51,124 nucleotides of DNA. Source: CAZYJR01 sp964647905. Its GTDB lineage: Bacteria; Desulfobacterota; DSM-4660; Desulfatiglandales; HGW-15. Made by a program: the position numbers and the translations under genes. The stretch is taken from the NCBI GenBank assembly GCA_964647905.1, contig CAZYJR010000027.1, positions 1 through 51,124 on the forward strand. Reading direction: 5' to 3'. Shown piece by piece: positions 8,981-17,923 of the stretch (the stretch's first letter is position 1; each line of letters begins with the position of its first letter). The notes under the pieces were generated by a model. That model saw only the letters and a program-made list of their open reading frames with translations. It did not search any database and had not been told where the DNA came from.

Positions 8981-8996
8981 TGGCATGCTTTCTGCT
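8981..8996 (+). promoter_or_regulatory. Sigma-54 (-24/-12) promoter of the Hdr operon
   Basis: TGGCATGCTTTCTGCT matches the consensus TGGCACGNNNNTTGCW with the GG and GC elements exactly spaced. Mismatches are only C to T at position 6 and T to C at position 12. Transcription would start about 12 bases after the GC, near 9007, leaving a short leader before the ATG at 9024. The upstream gene encodes a sigma-54 activator and three dyads lie at enhancer distance. Confidence 0.75.
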
Positions 8997-9023
8997 GCAT
9001 GAAACGAGCAAAGGCGGGCGGCC

Positions 9024-9461
9024 ATGGATCTTTCCTCCAAGAAAAAGAAGGTCCTGGTGGTGGACGACGAACCCGACATGCGTATCTTCCTGGCGCGTCT
9101 GCTGGAACTGGGCGGCTACGAACCCATTTCCGCGGGAAGCGCCGCAGAAGGCTTCGAGATATTGGCCCGGGACAGGCCCGACCTGATCGTGCTGGCCGTG
9201 ATGTTCGATCGGGAAGGGCGCTTGCAGATGCTCGAGGACCTAAAGGAAGACGAGCGTTTCAGGCGTATACCCGTGGTCCTTGTCTCCAGCATCGACCAAA
9301 AGACCTTGTACAAGCTCAGGGCACTGCCGGGAGTCTCCAGGAGGGGGTTTCTGCCCCGGCCCGACGGAATCCTGGCCAAGCCCCCGGAGGCGGACGATCT
9401 CCTCGGGCTGCTGCGCAGCCTGAGCGGGGGGCAAAGGCCTGTCAGGCCGGCAACCGAGTGA
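9024..9461 (+). CDS. Stand-alone receiver-domain protein lacking the phosphoacceptor aspartate
   Basis: 145 residues, a single CheY-like fold: KVLVVDDEPDMR with the acidic pair D14-D15, SS in VLVSS and a lysine in GILAKP. The strand 3 motif reads DLIVLAVMF, so alanine 58 (codon GCC) replaces the aspartate that normally accepts phosphate. It is probably a non-phosphorylated pseudo-receiver acting as a binding or scaffold subunit. It is the first gene after the sigma-54 promoter and is 11 bases ahead of hdrA, so it is likely produced in step with the Hdr subunits. The 259 bases upstream hold only the control sites listed separately. Confidence 0.85.
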   Translation: MDLSSKKKKVLVVDDEPDMRIFLARLLELGGYEPISAGSAAEGFEILARDRPDLIVLAVMFDREGRLQMLEDLKEDERFRRIPVVLVSSIDQKTLYKLRALPGVSRRGFLPRPDGILAKPPEADDLLGLLRSLSGGQRPVRPATE

Positions 9462-9472
9462 AGGGTGGATTC

Positions 9473-12400
9473 ATGGAAACCAGAATCGGGTTCTACATCT
9501 GTCACTGCGGGGTCAACATAGCGGGCAAGGTGGACGTGGAGGAGGTGGCGGGGTTCATCCGGGACCTCCCGGGCGTGGTTGTCTCCAGGGACTACAAGTT
9601 CATGTGTTCTGACCCCGGGCAGGAGATGATCATAGAGGATATCGGGGAGTTCCGGCTCAACCGTGTGGTGGTGGCCTCTTGCTCGCCCAGGCTGCACGGC
9701 AAGACCTTCATGGGGGTATGCCGGCGCGCGGGCATGAACCCCTACTGCTTCCAGATGGCCTCGGTGCGCGAGCAGGTCTCTTGGGTCACTGAGGACCCGG
9801 ACCAGGCCACTGACAAGGCAAAGAGCCTGGCTGCAGCGGCCGTTAACAGGGTGCGCAGACACGAAAAGCTCTATGCCCGCCGGGCTGAGGTCAAGCCGGA
9901 CGTGCTGGTCCTGGGCGGCGGGATCGCGGGCATCCAGGCGGCCCTGGACATCGGCCAGTCCGGACGGACCGCCTACCTGGTGGAGCGGGCGCCCACCATC
10001 GGCGGGCACATGCTCCAGTTCGACAAGACCTTCCCCACCCTGGACTGCGCCGCCTGCATCGGAACCCCCAAGATGGTGGAGGTGGCGCAGAACCCCAATG
10101 TAAAGCTCTTCAGCTACTCCGAGGTGACGGACGTCTCCGGCTTTATCGGCAACTATACTGTGACCGTCCTCAAGAAGCCCAGGTATGTGATCGAGGGGGT
10201 GTGCACGGGCTGCGGCGAATGTGCCGGCGTCTGCCCAGTTTCCATCCCCAGTGAATGGGACGAGAGACTTTGCGAGAGAAAGGCCGTATACCGGCCGTTC
10301 CCTCAGGCGGTGCCCATCACCTTTTGTATCGACAAGCGAGACCGTGCCCCTTGCACCAAGGCCTGCCCGGCCGGGGTGAATGTCCAGGGCTATGTGCAGT
10401 TGATAGGACAGGGCAAGTACGAGGAGGCGCTCGGCCTGATCCGCGAGCGCCTGCCCCTGCCGGGCGTCCTCGGGCGGGTCTGCCCCCATCCGTGCGAGGG
10501 GGAATGCCGCCGGAGCGAGGTGGACTCCCCGGTGGCCTTAAGGGCGCTCAAGAGGTTCGCCGCGGACCATGCCCCGGCAGCGCCGCAGCCCCCCCCTGAA
10601 GAGGAGCGCGAGGAGAGGGTGGCGGTCGTGGGCTCGGGACCGGCCGGGCTGGCGGCTGCGTGTTTCCTTCGCCGAGACGGATTCCGGGTGACCCTTTTCG
10701 AGGCCTCGGAGCGCCTGGGAGGGATGCTCCGGTCGGGCATCCCGGACTTCCGCCTCCCAACCGAGGTCCTGGACCGTGAAATAGGGCTGATCCTTGATTC
10801 GGGGGTCGAAGCCCGGACAGGGGTTTCCTTTGGGGAGGATTTCACCCTGGAGACCCTCAGCGGCGACGGATTCTCAGCCGCGTTCCTGGCCATAGGGGCG
10901 CAGCAGGGTGCGGCTCTGGGGATCGAGGCCGAGGACTCCCCCGGGGCGATGGAGGCGGTGGGATTCCTGAGGGAAGTGAATCTGGGCCGTGACGTCGAGG
11001 TGGGGCCGCGGGTGGTGGTGATCGGGGGCGGGAACGTGGCCCTTGATGCGGCCCGGGTGGCCCTGCGCCTGGGGGGAAAGGATGTGACGATCGTGTACCG
11101 GCGCTCCTCTGAGGAGATGCCGGCCCATGCCGAAGAGATCGAGGAGGCCGAGCTCGAGGGCGTGAAGTTCTCCTACCTGACCTCCCCGGTCAGGGTGGTG
11201 CTGGACGGGGGTTGCGCAGCCGGGCTCGAGTGCGTGGAGACCCGCCTTGGCGAGCCGGATTCCAGCGGCCGCAGGCGGCCTGAGCCGGTGGAGGGGACAG
11301 AGCGCGTCTACAAGGCCGATAGCATAATCGCCGCGGTGGGCCAGAGGGTGGCGGCGCCGTGGGCGGAGAGCGAGCCCGATCTGGAATGGACAAGTCGCGG
11401 GACTATCCGGGTGGATCCTGAGACCATGCAGACAAGCATCCCCTGGGTGTTCGCTGCAGGGGACTCAGTAACCGGACCGGCCACTGTAGTGGAGGCCGTA
11501 GCCGGGGCGCGCCGCGCCGCCCGGTCCATACGACGTTTCTTGGACGGCGAGAGCCCGGCCGCCCGGGCGGAGCCCCGTGACCGCCCGGAGGAGCACAAGG
11601 GAGATTGGAATCCCGTCCCCAGGGGCCTGGAGTCCCTTCCCCGCGCGGTCCCGGAACACCTGAGCCCGGAGGTCGCGGCCCGCGGCTTCGAAGAGGTGGA
11701 AAAGGCCCTGGACGAGGACGAAGCGCCGCGGGAGGCGGCGCGCTGCCTGAACTGCGGCGGGTGCTCCGAATGCATGGAGTGCGTGCGCGTATGCGAGCCC
11801 GCTGCCATAGATCACGGTATGGAGGCGGAAGAGGTCCGGGTGGAGGTGGGGAGCCTCATCCTGGCAACGGGCTATGACCTTATGGATCCCGGGGTGATCA
11901 CCCAGTTCGGTTACGGCAGGTTCCCGAACGTCTTCACCAGCCTTGAGTTCGAGAGGCTTAACAATGCCACCGGGCCCACCGGCGGCAGGATCCTCATGCG
12001 TGACCGGGACGGTCGCTTCCAGGGCCCTCCCGGGAGCGTCGGGATAGTACACTGCGTGGGCAGCCGCGACGACAACTACCACGAGTATTGCTCCAGGGTC
12101 TGCTGCATGTACGCGCTCAAGTACGGCCACCTGATCCATGACAAGGTGGGCCCGCAGGTGGAGGTCTATAATTTCTATATTGACATGAGGTGTTTCGGCA
12201 AGGGCTACGAGGAGTTCTACCGCCGCTGCCAGGAGGAGGGCATACAGTTCATCCGCGGGAAGCCGGCGGAGATAAGGCGGAAGAACGGGAAGCTGGTCCT
12301 GGTGGGGGAGGACACCCTGGCGGGCCGTTCATACAATGTCGAGGTGGACATGGTGATCCTTTGCGCGGCCATGGAGCCCAGGGCGGATGCGGCCGAGGTG

Positions 12401-12859
12401 GGGCGCCTCTTCGGCATAACCCAGAGCGGCGACGGTTTTTTCCTGGAGGAGCACCCCAAGCTCGGGCCGCTTTCAACGGCCTCGGACGGGGTCTTCCTGG
12501 CAGGGAGCTGCCAGGCCCCGCGGGACGTGCCCGACACCGTGGCCCAGGCCTCAGGGGCCGCATCCAAGGCCCTCTCCCTGGCCGGCCGCGGCGAGGTGGA
12601 AATCGAGCCCACTACGAGCTGGATAGACCCCGACATTTGCGCCGGTTGCCGGATCTGCATAGATCTTTGCCCATATGGGGCCATTGATTTCGATCCCGAG
12701 CGGCGGGTCTCGGTGGTCAATGACGCCCTTTGCAAGGGTTGCGGGAGCTGCGCCGCCTTCTGCCCCAGCCAGGCCGCCAGGTGCGCCGGTTTCAAGAATC
12801 CCCAGATCTTCGCCGAGATGGAGGGGATCTTCGAGGCCATACACGCGCTGGGCCGCTGA
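9473..12859 (+). CDS. hdrA: HdrA-like flavoprotein with an inserted GltD/NfnB-like NAD(P)H domain
   Basis: 1128 residues from ATG 9473 (AAGGGTGG upstream). N-terminal HdrA domain (GFYICHCGVNIAG, 6-18; ASCSPRLHG, 68-76), then an FAD site LGGGIAG (147-153), HdrA cysteines DCAAC (191-195), and one [4Fe-4S] motif GVCTGCGECAGVCP (242-255). An insert at about 285-757 carries the GltD N-terminal cysteines (CTKACPAGVN, CPHPCEGEC), a second dinucleotide fold VVGSGPAGLAAA and a third VVIGGGNVALDAAR. HdrA then resumes with CLNCGGCSECMEC and CVGSRDDNYHEYCSRVCC, and ends with two ferredoxin motifs (CAGCRICIDLC, CKGCGSCAAFC). It should be the bifurcating flavin subunit that takes electrons from or gives them to NAD(P)H. 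Confidence 0.9.
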   Translation: METRIGFYICHCGVNIAGKVDVEEVAGFIRDLPGVVVSRDYKFMCSDPGQEMIIEDIGEFRLNRVVVASCSPRLHGKTFMGVCRRAGMNPYCFQMASVREQVSWVTEDPDQATDKAKSLAAAAVNRVRRHEKLYARRAEVKPDVLVLGGGIAGIQAALDIGQSGRTAYLVERAPTIGGHMLQFDKTFPTLDCAACIGTPKMVEVAQNPNVKLFSYSEVTDVSGFIGNYTVTVLKKPRYVIEGVCTGCGECAGVCPVSIPSEWDERLCERKAVYRPFPQAVPITFCIDKRDRAPCTKACPAGVNVQGYVQLIGQGKYEEALGLIRERLPLPGVLGRVCPHPCEGECRRSEVDSPVALRALKRFAADHAPAAPQPPPEEEREERVAVVGSGPAGLAAACFLRRDGFRVTLFEASERLGGMLRSGIPDFRLPTEVLDREIGLILDSGVEARTGVSFGEDFTLETLSGDGFSAAFLAIGAQQGAALGIEAEDSPGAMEAVGFLREVNLGRDVEVGPRVVVIGGGNVALDAARVALRLGGKDVTIVYRRSSEEMPAHAEEIEEAELEGVKFSYLTSPVRVVLDGGCAAGLECVETRLGEPDSSGRRRPEPVEGTERVYKADSIIAAVGQRVAAPWAESEPDLEWTSRGTIRVDPETMQTSIPWVFAAGDSVTGPATVVEAVAGARRAARSIRRFLDGESPAARAEPRDRPEEHKGDWNPVPRGLESLPRAVPEHLSPEVAARGFEEVEKALDEDEAPREAARCLNCGGCSECMECVRVCEPAAIDHGMEAEEVRVEVGSLILATGYDLMDPGVITQFGYGRFPNVFTSLEFERLNNATGPTGGRILMRDRDGRFQGPPGSVGIVHCVGSRDDNYHEYCSRVCCMYALKYGHLIHDKVGPQVEVYNFYIDMRCFGKGYEEFYRRCQEEGIQFIRGKPAEIRRKNGKLVLVGEDTLAGRSYNVEVDMVILCAAMEPRADAAEVGRLFGITQSGDGFFLEEHPKLGPLSTASDGVFLAGSCQAPRDVPDTVAQASGAASKALSLAGRGEVEIEPTTSWIDPDICAGCRICIDLCPYGAIDFDPERRVSVVNDALCKGCGSCAAFCPSQAARCAGFKNPQIFAEMEGIFEAIHALGR

Positions 12860-12894
12860 ATGACCTCGGCCGGGAGAATACGGGAGGGAAGACC

Positions 12895-13317
12895 ATGAGC
12901 GGATTCGAACCTGTCATCATCGCCTTTGTCTGCAACTGGTGCACATATACGGCCGCCGACCTGGCCGGGACTTCCAGGCTCGCCTACCCCATAAACGTGA
13001 GGATGATAAGGGTCATGTGCACCGGCATGGTGGACCCAAAGTACGTGATCAAGGCGTTCCTGGAAGGAGCGGACGGGGTCCTGGTCAGCGGGTGCCACCC
13101 CGGGGACTGCCACTACATAAACGGAAACTTGAAGGCGCGCAGGCGGATCAAGCTCCTGAAGACCATCCTGCCCATGTTCGGATTCGAGCCTGAACGCCTG
13201 AAGCTCACCTGGATAGGGGCCAGTGACGGCCTGGAGCTGGCCCATACGGTCAAAGGTTTCACGGATGCGCTCAAGGAGCTGGGGCCCACCCAGGCCCGCC
13301 GGGCCATGGTCATCTGA
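12895..13317 (+). CDS. mvhD: MvhD/HdrD-type iron-sulfur subunit (delta subunit of hydrogenase-Hdr complexes)
   Basis: 140 residues from ATG 12895 with GGGAGGGAAG upstream. The family pattern is complete: FVCNWCTYTAADLAG near the start, RVMCTGMVDP in the middle and SGCHPGDCHYINGN (about 64-77), whose cysteines bind a [2Fe-2S] cluster in characterised MvhD. MvhD passes electrons from a dehydrogenase module to HdrA. No hydrogenase large or small subunit gene is in this operon, so its partner is probably the FrhB-like protein encoded next. Confidence 0.9.
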   Translation: MSGFEPVIIAFVCNWCTYTAADLAGTSRLAYPINVRMIRVMCTGMVDPKYVIKAFLEGADGVLVSGCHPGDCHYINGNLKARRRIKLLKTILPMFGFEPERLKLTWIGASDGLELAHTVKGFTDALKELGPTQARRAMVI

Positions 13318-13333
13318 GAGGCAGGAGGATGGT

Positions 13334-14473
13334 ATGAGTGCCGGGTATGGACTGGAAGTGAAGGACCGGGATCCTCAGGAGACGCTAAGGCGGTTCTTGG
13401 GGTCGCTGTTGGAGCGCGGGGATGTCTCCGCGGTCCTTACCCCTGCAAGGCTTCCGGATGGGAGCTCGGTAATGCCGGTCCTGCTTGCCGACACCGGCGG
13501 CCTGGAGGCGGCAGAGCCCCTGACACCGGCCTTTCCCTTGAATTCCGCCCGCCTGCTAAGCCGCCTGAGCAGGACCGAGTCGGGCGGGAGGGTAGCCGCA
13601 GTGGTCAGGCCTTGCGAGCTGAGGGCCTTTACGGAGCTGGAAAAATTCCACCAGGGGAGCCGCGGGGAGCTCTTGATCGTCGGCCTGGACTGCGCCGGCG
13701 CGGTCCAGAATCGCACTTTCAAGGACGCCTCAGCAGAGGACCCGTCCGGCGAGTGGTCCACGCGCTTCATCCGGGAAGCGTTCGAGGGCAAGGAAGACCC
13801 GGCCGGGTTGGAGCTCGCGCCTGCGTGCCGGATGTGCGGGCGCGTCTCGCCGGAGGGCGCGGATATCGTGGTCGGGCTCCACGGCCTGGACCTGGACAGG
13901 GCGCTCTGGGTCTCTCCAGGGACCGAAGCGGGCTCGGTCGTGCTGGAGGGCCTGGGGCTGGCCGGGGAAGAGGAGCCCGAAGCCCGCTCCGGGCGGTTGG
14001 AAGACCTGGCCGAGTCCCGCACCGCGATCAGGGACCAGGTGGTTGCGAACACAAGGGAGAGCACCTCCACCCTGGAAGGCCTTTCCTCATACTTCTCCTT
14101 GTGCGTAAACTGCCTGAACTGCCGGGTGGCCTGTCCGGTCTGCTACTGCAGGGAGTGCGTTTTTGCGACAGACATATTCGACCACGAGCCGAGGGAGTAT
14201 CTGAACTGGGTGCGCAGGAAGAAGGCTGTGAAAATGCCCGCAGACACCCTCTTCTATCACCTCACGCGCATGGCGCACATGGCCCTTTCCTGCGTGGGCT
14301 GCGGGCAATGCTCCAATGCATGCCCCAGCGGCATCCCGCTGGCTGAACTCTTTACCGCCGTTTCCTTGGGTGTCCAGGAGGGGTTCGGCTATGAGCCCGG
14401 CCGCGACCAGGGCGAGCCGCCTCCCCTGGCGGTCTTCCAGGAGCAGGAGCTGGCCGAGGTGGTGGGGCTATGA
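13334..14473 (+). CDS. FrhB/FdhB-like iron-sulfur flavoprotein subunit
   Basis: 379 residues from ATG 13334, GCAGGAGG upstream. The N-terminal half has the FrhB-type signatures VVRPCELRAFTEL (about 91-103) and LIVGLDCAGAVQ. The C-terminal part has a cluster motif CVNCLNCRVACPVCYCRECVF at about 257-277, then CVGCGQCSNACP. This arrangement is found in beta subunits of formate dehydrogenases and F420-type enzymes associated with Hdr. Its stop overlaps the next start by four bases (ATGA). No catalytic formate dehydrogenase subunit is nearby, so the electron donor is open. Confidence 0.8.
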   Translation: MSAGYGLEVKDRDPQETLRRFLGSLLERGDVSAVLTPARLPDGSSVMPVLLADTGGLEAAEPLTPAFPLNSARLLSRLSRTESGGRVAAVVRPCELRAFTELEKFHQGSRGELLIVGLDCAGAVQNRTFKDASAEDPSGEWSTRFIREAFEGKEDPAGLELAPACRMCGRVSPEGADIVVGLHGLDLDRALWVSPGTEAGSVVLEGLGLAGEEEPEARSGRLEDLAESRTAIRDQVVANTRESTSTLEGLSSYFSLCVNCLNCRVACPVCYCRECVFATDIFDHEPREYLNWVRRKKAVKMPADTLFYHLTRMAHMALSCVGCGQCSNACPSGIPLAELFTAVSLGVQEGFGYEPGRDQGEPPPLAVFQEQELAEVVGL

Positions 14474-17400
14474 GACCCAAGACAGGGAAAGCATTGGTGG
14501 TGGGGGCGGGCGTTGCCGGTCTGAGGAGCGCCCTGGACCTTGCCGAGACAGGATACGGCGTGACCCTGGTTGACCGCGGGGATCACCCGGGAGGCCTCCT
14601 GGCCCTGCTGGACCGGCAGTTTCCGACCGACTCCTGCGGGATGTGCCGCATGCTGCCCATGCTGGAGCGGGACTCCTCGGGCCAGTACTGCCTGCGCAGG
14701 GGCCTTTTTCACAGCCGGGTCGCACTGCGGCTGGGGACCGAGGTGGTATCCGTGGGAGGAGAGGCTGGCGATTTCCAAGTCACCCTCCGGACTCTTTCAA
14801 GCGGTGTGGATCCGTCCAGGTGCATAGGCTGCGGGCTATGCGAGGAGGCCTGCATGGTGGAAACCGCCGATCCTTTCAACCAAGGACTTACCCGCCGCAA
14901 GGCGATTTATCTTCCCACCCCTCATATGCTTCCAAACTCCTACCGCATCGACCACCAGGCCTGCATCCGCTGCGGGGATTGCGAAAAGGTCTGCCCCACC
15001 GGGGCGGTGCGCCTGAGCGAGGAGGAAAGGAGGGATTTCCGCCTCCTGGTGGTGGATGACGAGCAGGTCGTCAGGGACTCCCTGAAGGAGTGGCTGGAGC
15101 TGGACGGCTTCTCAGTGGACTCGTCCGCATCAGGAGAGGAGGCCTTGGAGTTGCTGGGCCGGGCCCGGTACGATCTCCTGCTGGTGGATATCAAGATGCC
15201 CGGCATGGACGGAGTGGAAATCCTCCGCCGCACCAGGGAAGGATACCCGGATATAGCCGTGATCATGATCACCGCCTACGCCACGGTGGATACCGCTGTG
15301 GAGGCCATGAAGATGGGGGCGGTGGATTACCTGGTAAAGCCCTTTGATCCCGAAACCCTGGCCCCTATGGTGGAGGCGGTGTATCAGGAGCGGAGGGCCC
15401 CGGGCCGTGAGACCCTGGAGGTCGGGGCCATTGTGCTCGCCTGCGGTGCGAGCTGGGTGGACCCCTCCGAAGGGTTCGAGTGGACCGGCTACGGCCGGCA
15501 CCCCAACGTGGTCACCTCCCTGGAGCTGGAGCGGATCCTCTCCGGCTGCGGGCCCACGGCCGGAGAGCTCGTCCGCCCCTCCGACCAAGCCCCGGTGAGA
15601 AAAATGGCGTGGCTCCAGTGCGTGGGCTCGAGGGACGCCCACGCAGGAACCGAGTACTGCTCTTCCGTCTGCTGCATGATCGCGGTAAAGCAGGCCGGGC
15701 TTTGCAGAGAAAAGTGCGGCCCCGACCTTGATACCGCGGTCTTTTTTATGGACATGCGCACCTTCGGGCGGGCGGGGCAGCGCTACAGGGACAGCGTCGA
15801 ATCGGACGGGGCGCGCTTCCTGCGCGTGAGGGTCCACTCGGTCATTGCCGATCCCGAAGGCGATGAGCTCAAGATCACTTACGCGGGTGAAGACGGCGGT
15901 CTCCACGAGGAGTTTTTCGACATGGCGGTACTCTCGGTCGGGGCCGGACCGGCGGCTGAGACCGAAGGCCTATCCAGGATAATGGAGCTGGAGACCGATC
16001 AATCGGGCTTTATAACTCACGGGGCCCTTGCTCCGGCTCTCTCCCGGAGAAAGGGGGTGGTGCTCTCCGGCTCCTTTCCGGGGCCCAGGGATATCGCGGG
16101 TTCCGTAATCCTGGCCGGAGCCGCGGCGGCCGAGGCCTCCCGGGTGATACACGAGGCAGGAGGCGGCCTGTCAACCGAAGAGGGGGCCGAGGCCCGCCGG
16201 GTAAGCAGGGCCGGCCCAGGGGAGCAGCCCAGGGTCATGATGGCGCTCTGCTGCTGCGGGATCCGGGGAAACCGGGAAGAGGACTGGGACGGCCTGGCCC
16301 GGCGGCTGGCGGCGGATCCGGGAGTGGTGGAGGTCCACCTGGCAGATGAGATATGCACCCAAAAAGGGTGGGAGGAGCTGGAGGAATCGGTCAGGGGCAT
16401 ACACCCCAACCGGCTCGTCATAGGCGCCTGCCTCCCGTGCCTTTACGCGGGAAAACGCCAAGAGCTCGCCGATGCCCTCGGGTTGGAGGATAGCTGCATG
16501 GAAGTGGTGAGCATTCATGCCCCGGGAGGCGGGGGTCCGGGGCAAGGCTCGGGCCTGGAGCAGGCGGTCGCCTCTCTGGGCGTGGCCCTTGCCGGGATTC
16601 GCAGGCCCAGGGCCCCGGCCCGAGAGCCGGTACCGGTGGAGCAGAGGGCCCTTGTGGTAGGCGCAGGCATTGCGGGCCTCACCGCCTCCCTGATGATAGC
16701 GGATCACGGCCACGAGGTGGTCCTGGTCGAAAAGGCCCATCAGCCGGGCGGCAACATGCTCTGGCTGAGCCGGACCTTGGAGGGCGAGGACCCCGGGGCG
16801 CACTTGGACGAGGTCCTGGGAAGGGTGCGGAAGCACCCACTGATCACCCTGTTGACCGGCTCCGAGGTCTGCGCCTCCAGCGGCAGGGTGGGCCGGTTCA
16901 ACACCAAGATCCGTGACTCAGAGGGCGGAGTCCGTACGGTGTCCCACGGGGTTACCATACTGGCCACAGGCGGGAGGGAACACCGCCCCGAGGGCTACGG
17001 AGCCTCCGAGAGCGATCGCGTGGTGACCCAGCAGCAACTGGAGCAGGGCTTGGCCGATGGTAGCATCGACCCTGAAGCCCTGGGCTCGGTGGTCATGATC
17101 CAGTGCGCGGGCACCCGCCGGGAGCCGCGCAACTATTGCAGCCGGGTCTGCTGCCCGGCGGCCGTCAAACATGCGCTCTACCTCAAGGAGAAGAACCCCG
17201 GGGTGGAGGTGCGCATCTTTTTCAGAGACTTGATGACTCCGGGCATGGCTGAGTTGTACGCCACCGAGGCCCGCAGGGCCGGCGTGACCTTCATTCGCTA
17301 TGACGCGGACCGCGGACCCGAGGTGGAGGCCGGGGACGGGGAAATCGCGGTCAGGGGGTGGGAGCCGGTCCTGGGCAGGGACATATTAGTAAAGCCGGAT

Positions 17401-17898
17401 CTGGTGGTGCTGGCGGGCGGTGTGGAGCCGGCCCTCTCCGGTGAACTGGCGGGGCTGTTGGGAGCGGAGACCGACCGGGACGGATTCTTCAAGGAGGCGG
17501 ACCCCAAGTGGCGGCCGGTGGACGGGATGCGGGAAGGCGTATTCGCCTGCGGGCTGGCCCTTTCTCCGGGAACCGCCGGGGAATCCTCGGCCTCTGCGGC
17601 CGCCGCGGCCATGAGGGCCTTGAGGATCCTTGCCCGCGAATCCATAACCGCCGACGGAGTGACGGCAAGGGTGAGGCATGCCTTTTGCTCTCTTTGCAGG
17701 CTGTGCCTGGATGCCTGCCCGTATGGCGCTCGTTTCTTGGACGAGGACGAGGAGGAGGTCAGGGTGGATCCGGTGATGTGCCAGGGATGCGGCTCGTGCG
17801 CAGCGATCTGTCCCAACAGCGCCGCGGTATTGGACGGCTTTGACGAGCACGGGATGATGGAAGGCATTGAATCCGCGGTATGGGCCGCTCTTGGTTGA
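14470..17898 (+). CDS. Double HdrA-like flavoprotein with an embedded CheY-type receiver domain
   Basis: 1142 residues. Order: FAD fold VVGAGVAGL (10-18), HdrA cysteines DSCGMC (54-59), two ferredoxin motifs (C118, C121, C124, C128 and C165, C168, C171, C175). A complete receiver follows at about 190-305: D196-D197, phosphoacceptor D240 in LLVDIKMPGMDG, T268 and K290 in YLVKPFDP. HdrA then resumes (GAIVLACGAS, QCVGSRDAHAGTEYCSSVCC). A second HdrA N-terminal domain (MMALCCCGIRGN, IGACLPCLYAG), a second FAD fold VVGAGIAGL and two C-terminal ferredoxin motifs complete it. The receiver residues are all intact, so it should be phosphorylatable. I know of no characterised protein like this. Four-base overlap with the gene before. 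Confidence 0.88.
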   Translation: MRPKTGKALVVGAGVAGLRSALDLAETGYGVTLVDRGDHPGGLLALLDRQFPTDSCGMCRMLPMLERDSSGQYCLRRGLFHSRVALRLGTEVVSVGGEAGDFQVTLRTLSSGVDPSRCIGCGLCEEACMVETADPFNQGLTRRKAIYLPTPHMLPNSYRIDHQACIRCGDCEKVCPTGAVRLSEEERRDFRLLVVDDEQVVRDSLKEWLELDGFSVDSSASGEEALELLGRARYDLLLVDIKMPGMDGVEILRRTREGYPDIAVIMITAYATVDTAVEAMKMGAVDYLVKPFDPETLAPMVEAVYQERRAPGRETLEVGAIVLACGASWVDPSEGFEWTGYGRHPNVVTSLELERILSGCGPTAGELVRPSDQAPVRKMAWLQCVGSRDAHAGTEYCSSVCCMIAVKQAGLCREKCGPDLDTAVFFMDMRTFGRAGQRYRDSVESDGARFLRVRVHSVIADPEGDELKITYAGEDGGLHEEFFDMAVLSVGAGPAAETEGLSRIMELETDQSGFITHGALAPALSRRKGVVLSGSFPGPRDIAGSVILAGAAAAEASRVIHEAGGGLSTEEGAEARRVSRAGPGEQPRVMMALCCCGIRGNREEDWDGLARRLAADPGVVEVHLADEICTQKGWEELEESVRGIHPNRLVIGACLPCLYAGKRQELADALGLEDSCMEVVSIHAPGGGGPGQGSGLEQAVASLGVALAGIRRPRAPAREPVPVEQRALVVGAGIAGLTASLMIADHGHEVVLVEKAHQPGGNMLWLSRTLEGEDPGAHLDEVLGRVRKHPLITLLTGSEVCASSGRVGRFNTKIRDSEGGVRTVSHGVTILATGGREHRPEGYGASESDRVVTQQQLEQGLADGSIDPEALGSVVMIQCAGTRREPRNYCSRVCCPAAVKHALYLKEKNPGVEVRIFFRDLMTPGMAELYATEARRAGVTFIRYDADRGPEVEAGDGEIAVRGWEPVLGRDILVKPDLVVLAGGVEPALSGELAGLLGAETDRDGFFKEADPKWRPVDGMREGVFACGLALSPGTAGESSASAAAAAMRALRILARESITADGVTARVRHAFCSLCRLCLDACPYGARFLDEDEEEVRVDPVMCQGCGSCAAICPNSAAVLDGFDEHGMMEGIESAVWAALG

Positions 17899-17923
17899 GG
17901 ATACGGAGCTGGAGGAGGATCCG

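Noticed and set aside
8888..9472. An in-frame extension of HdrA by 195 residues upstream of 9473
   Set aside because: It runs through the sigma-54 promoter and the receiver gene in another frame and has arginine- and glycine-rich nonsense. The HdrA family begins at METRIGFYICHCG, and AAGGGTGG precedes that ATG.
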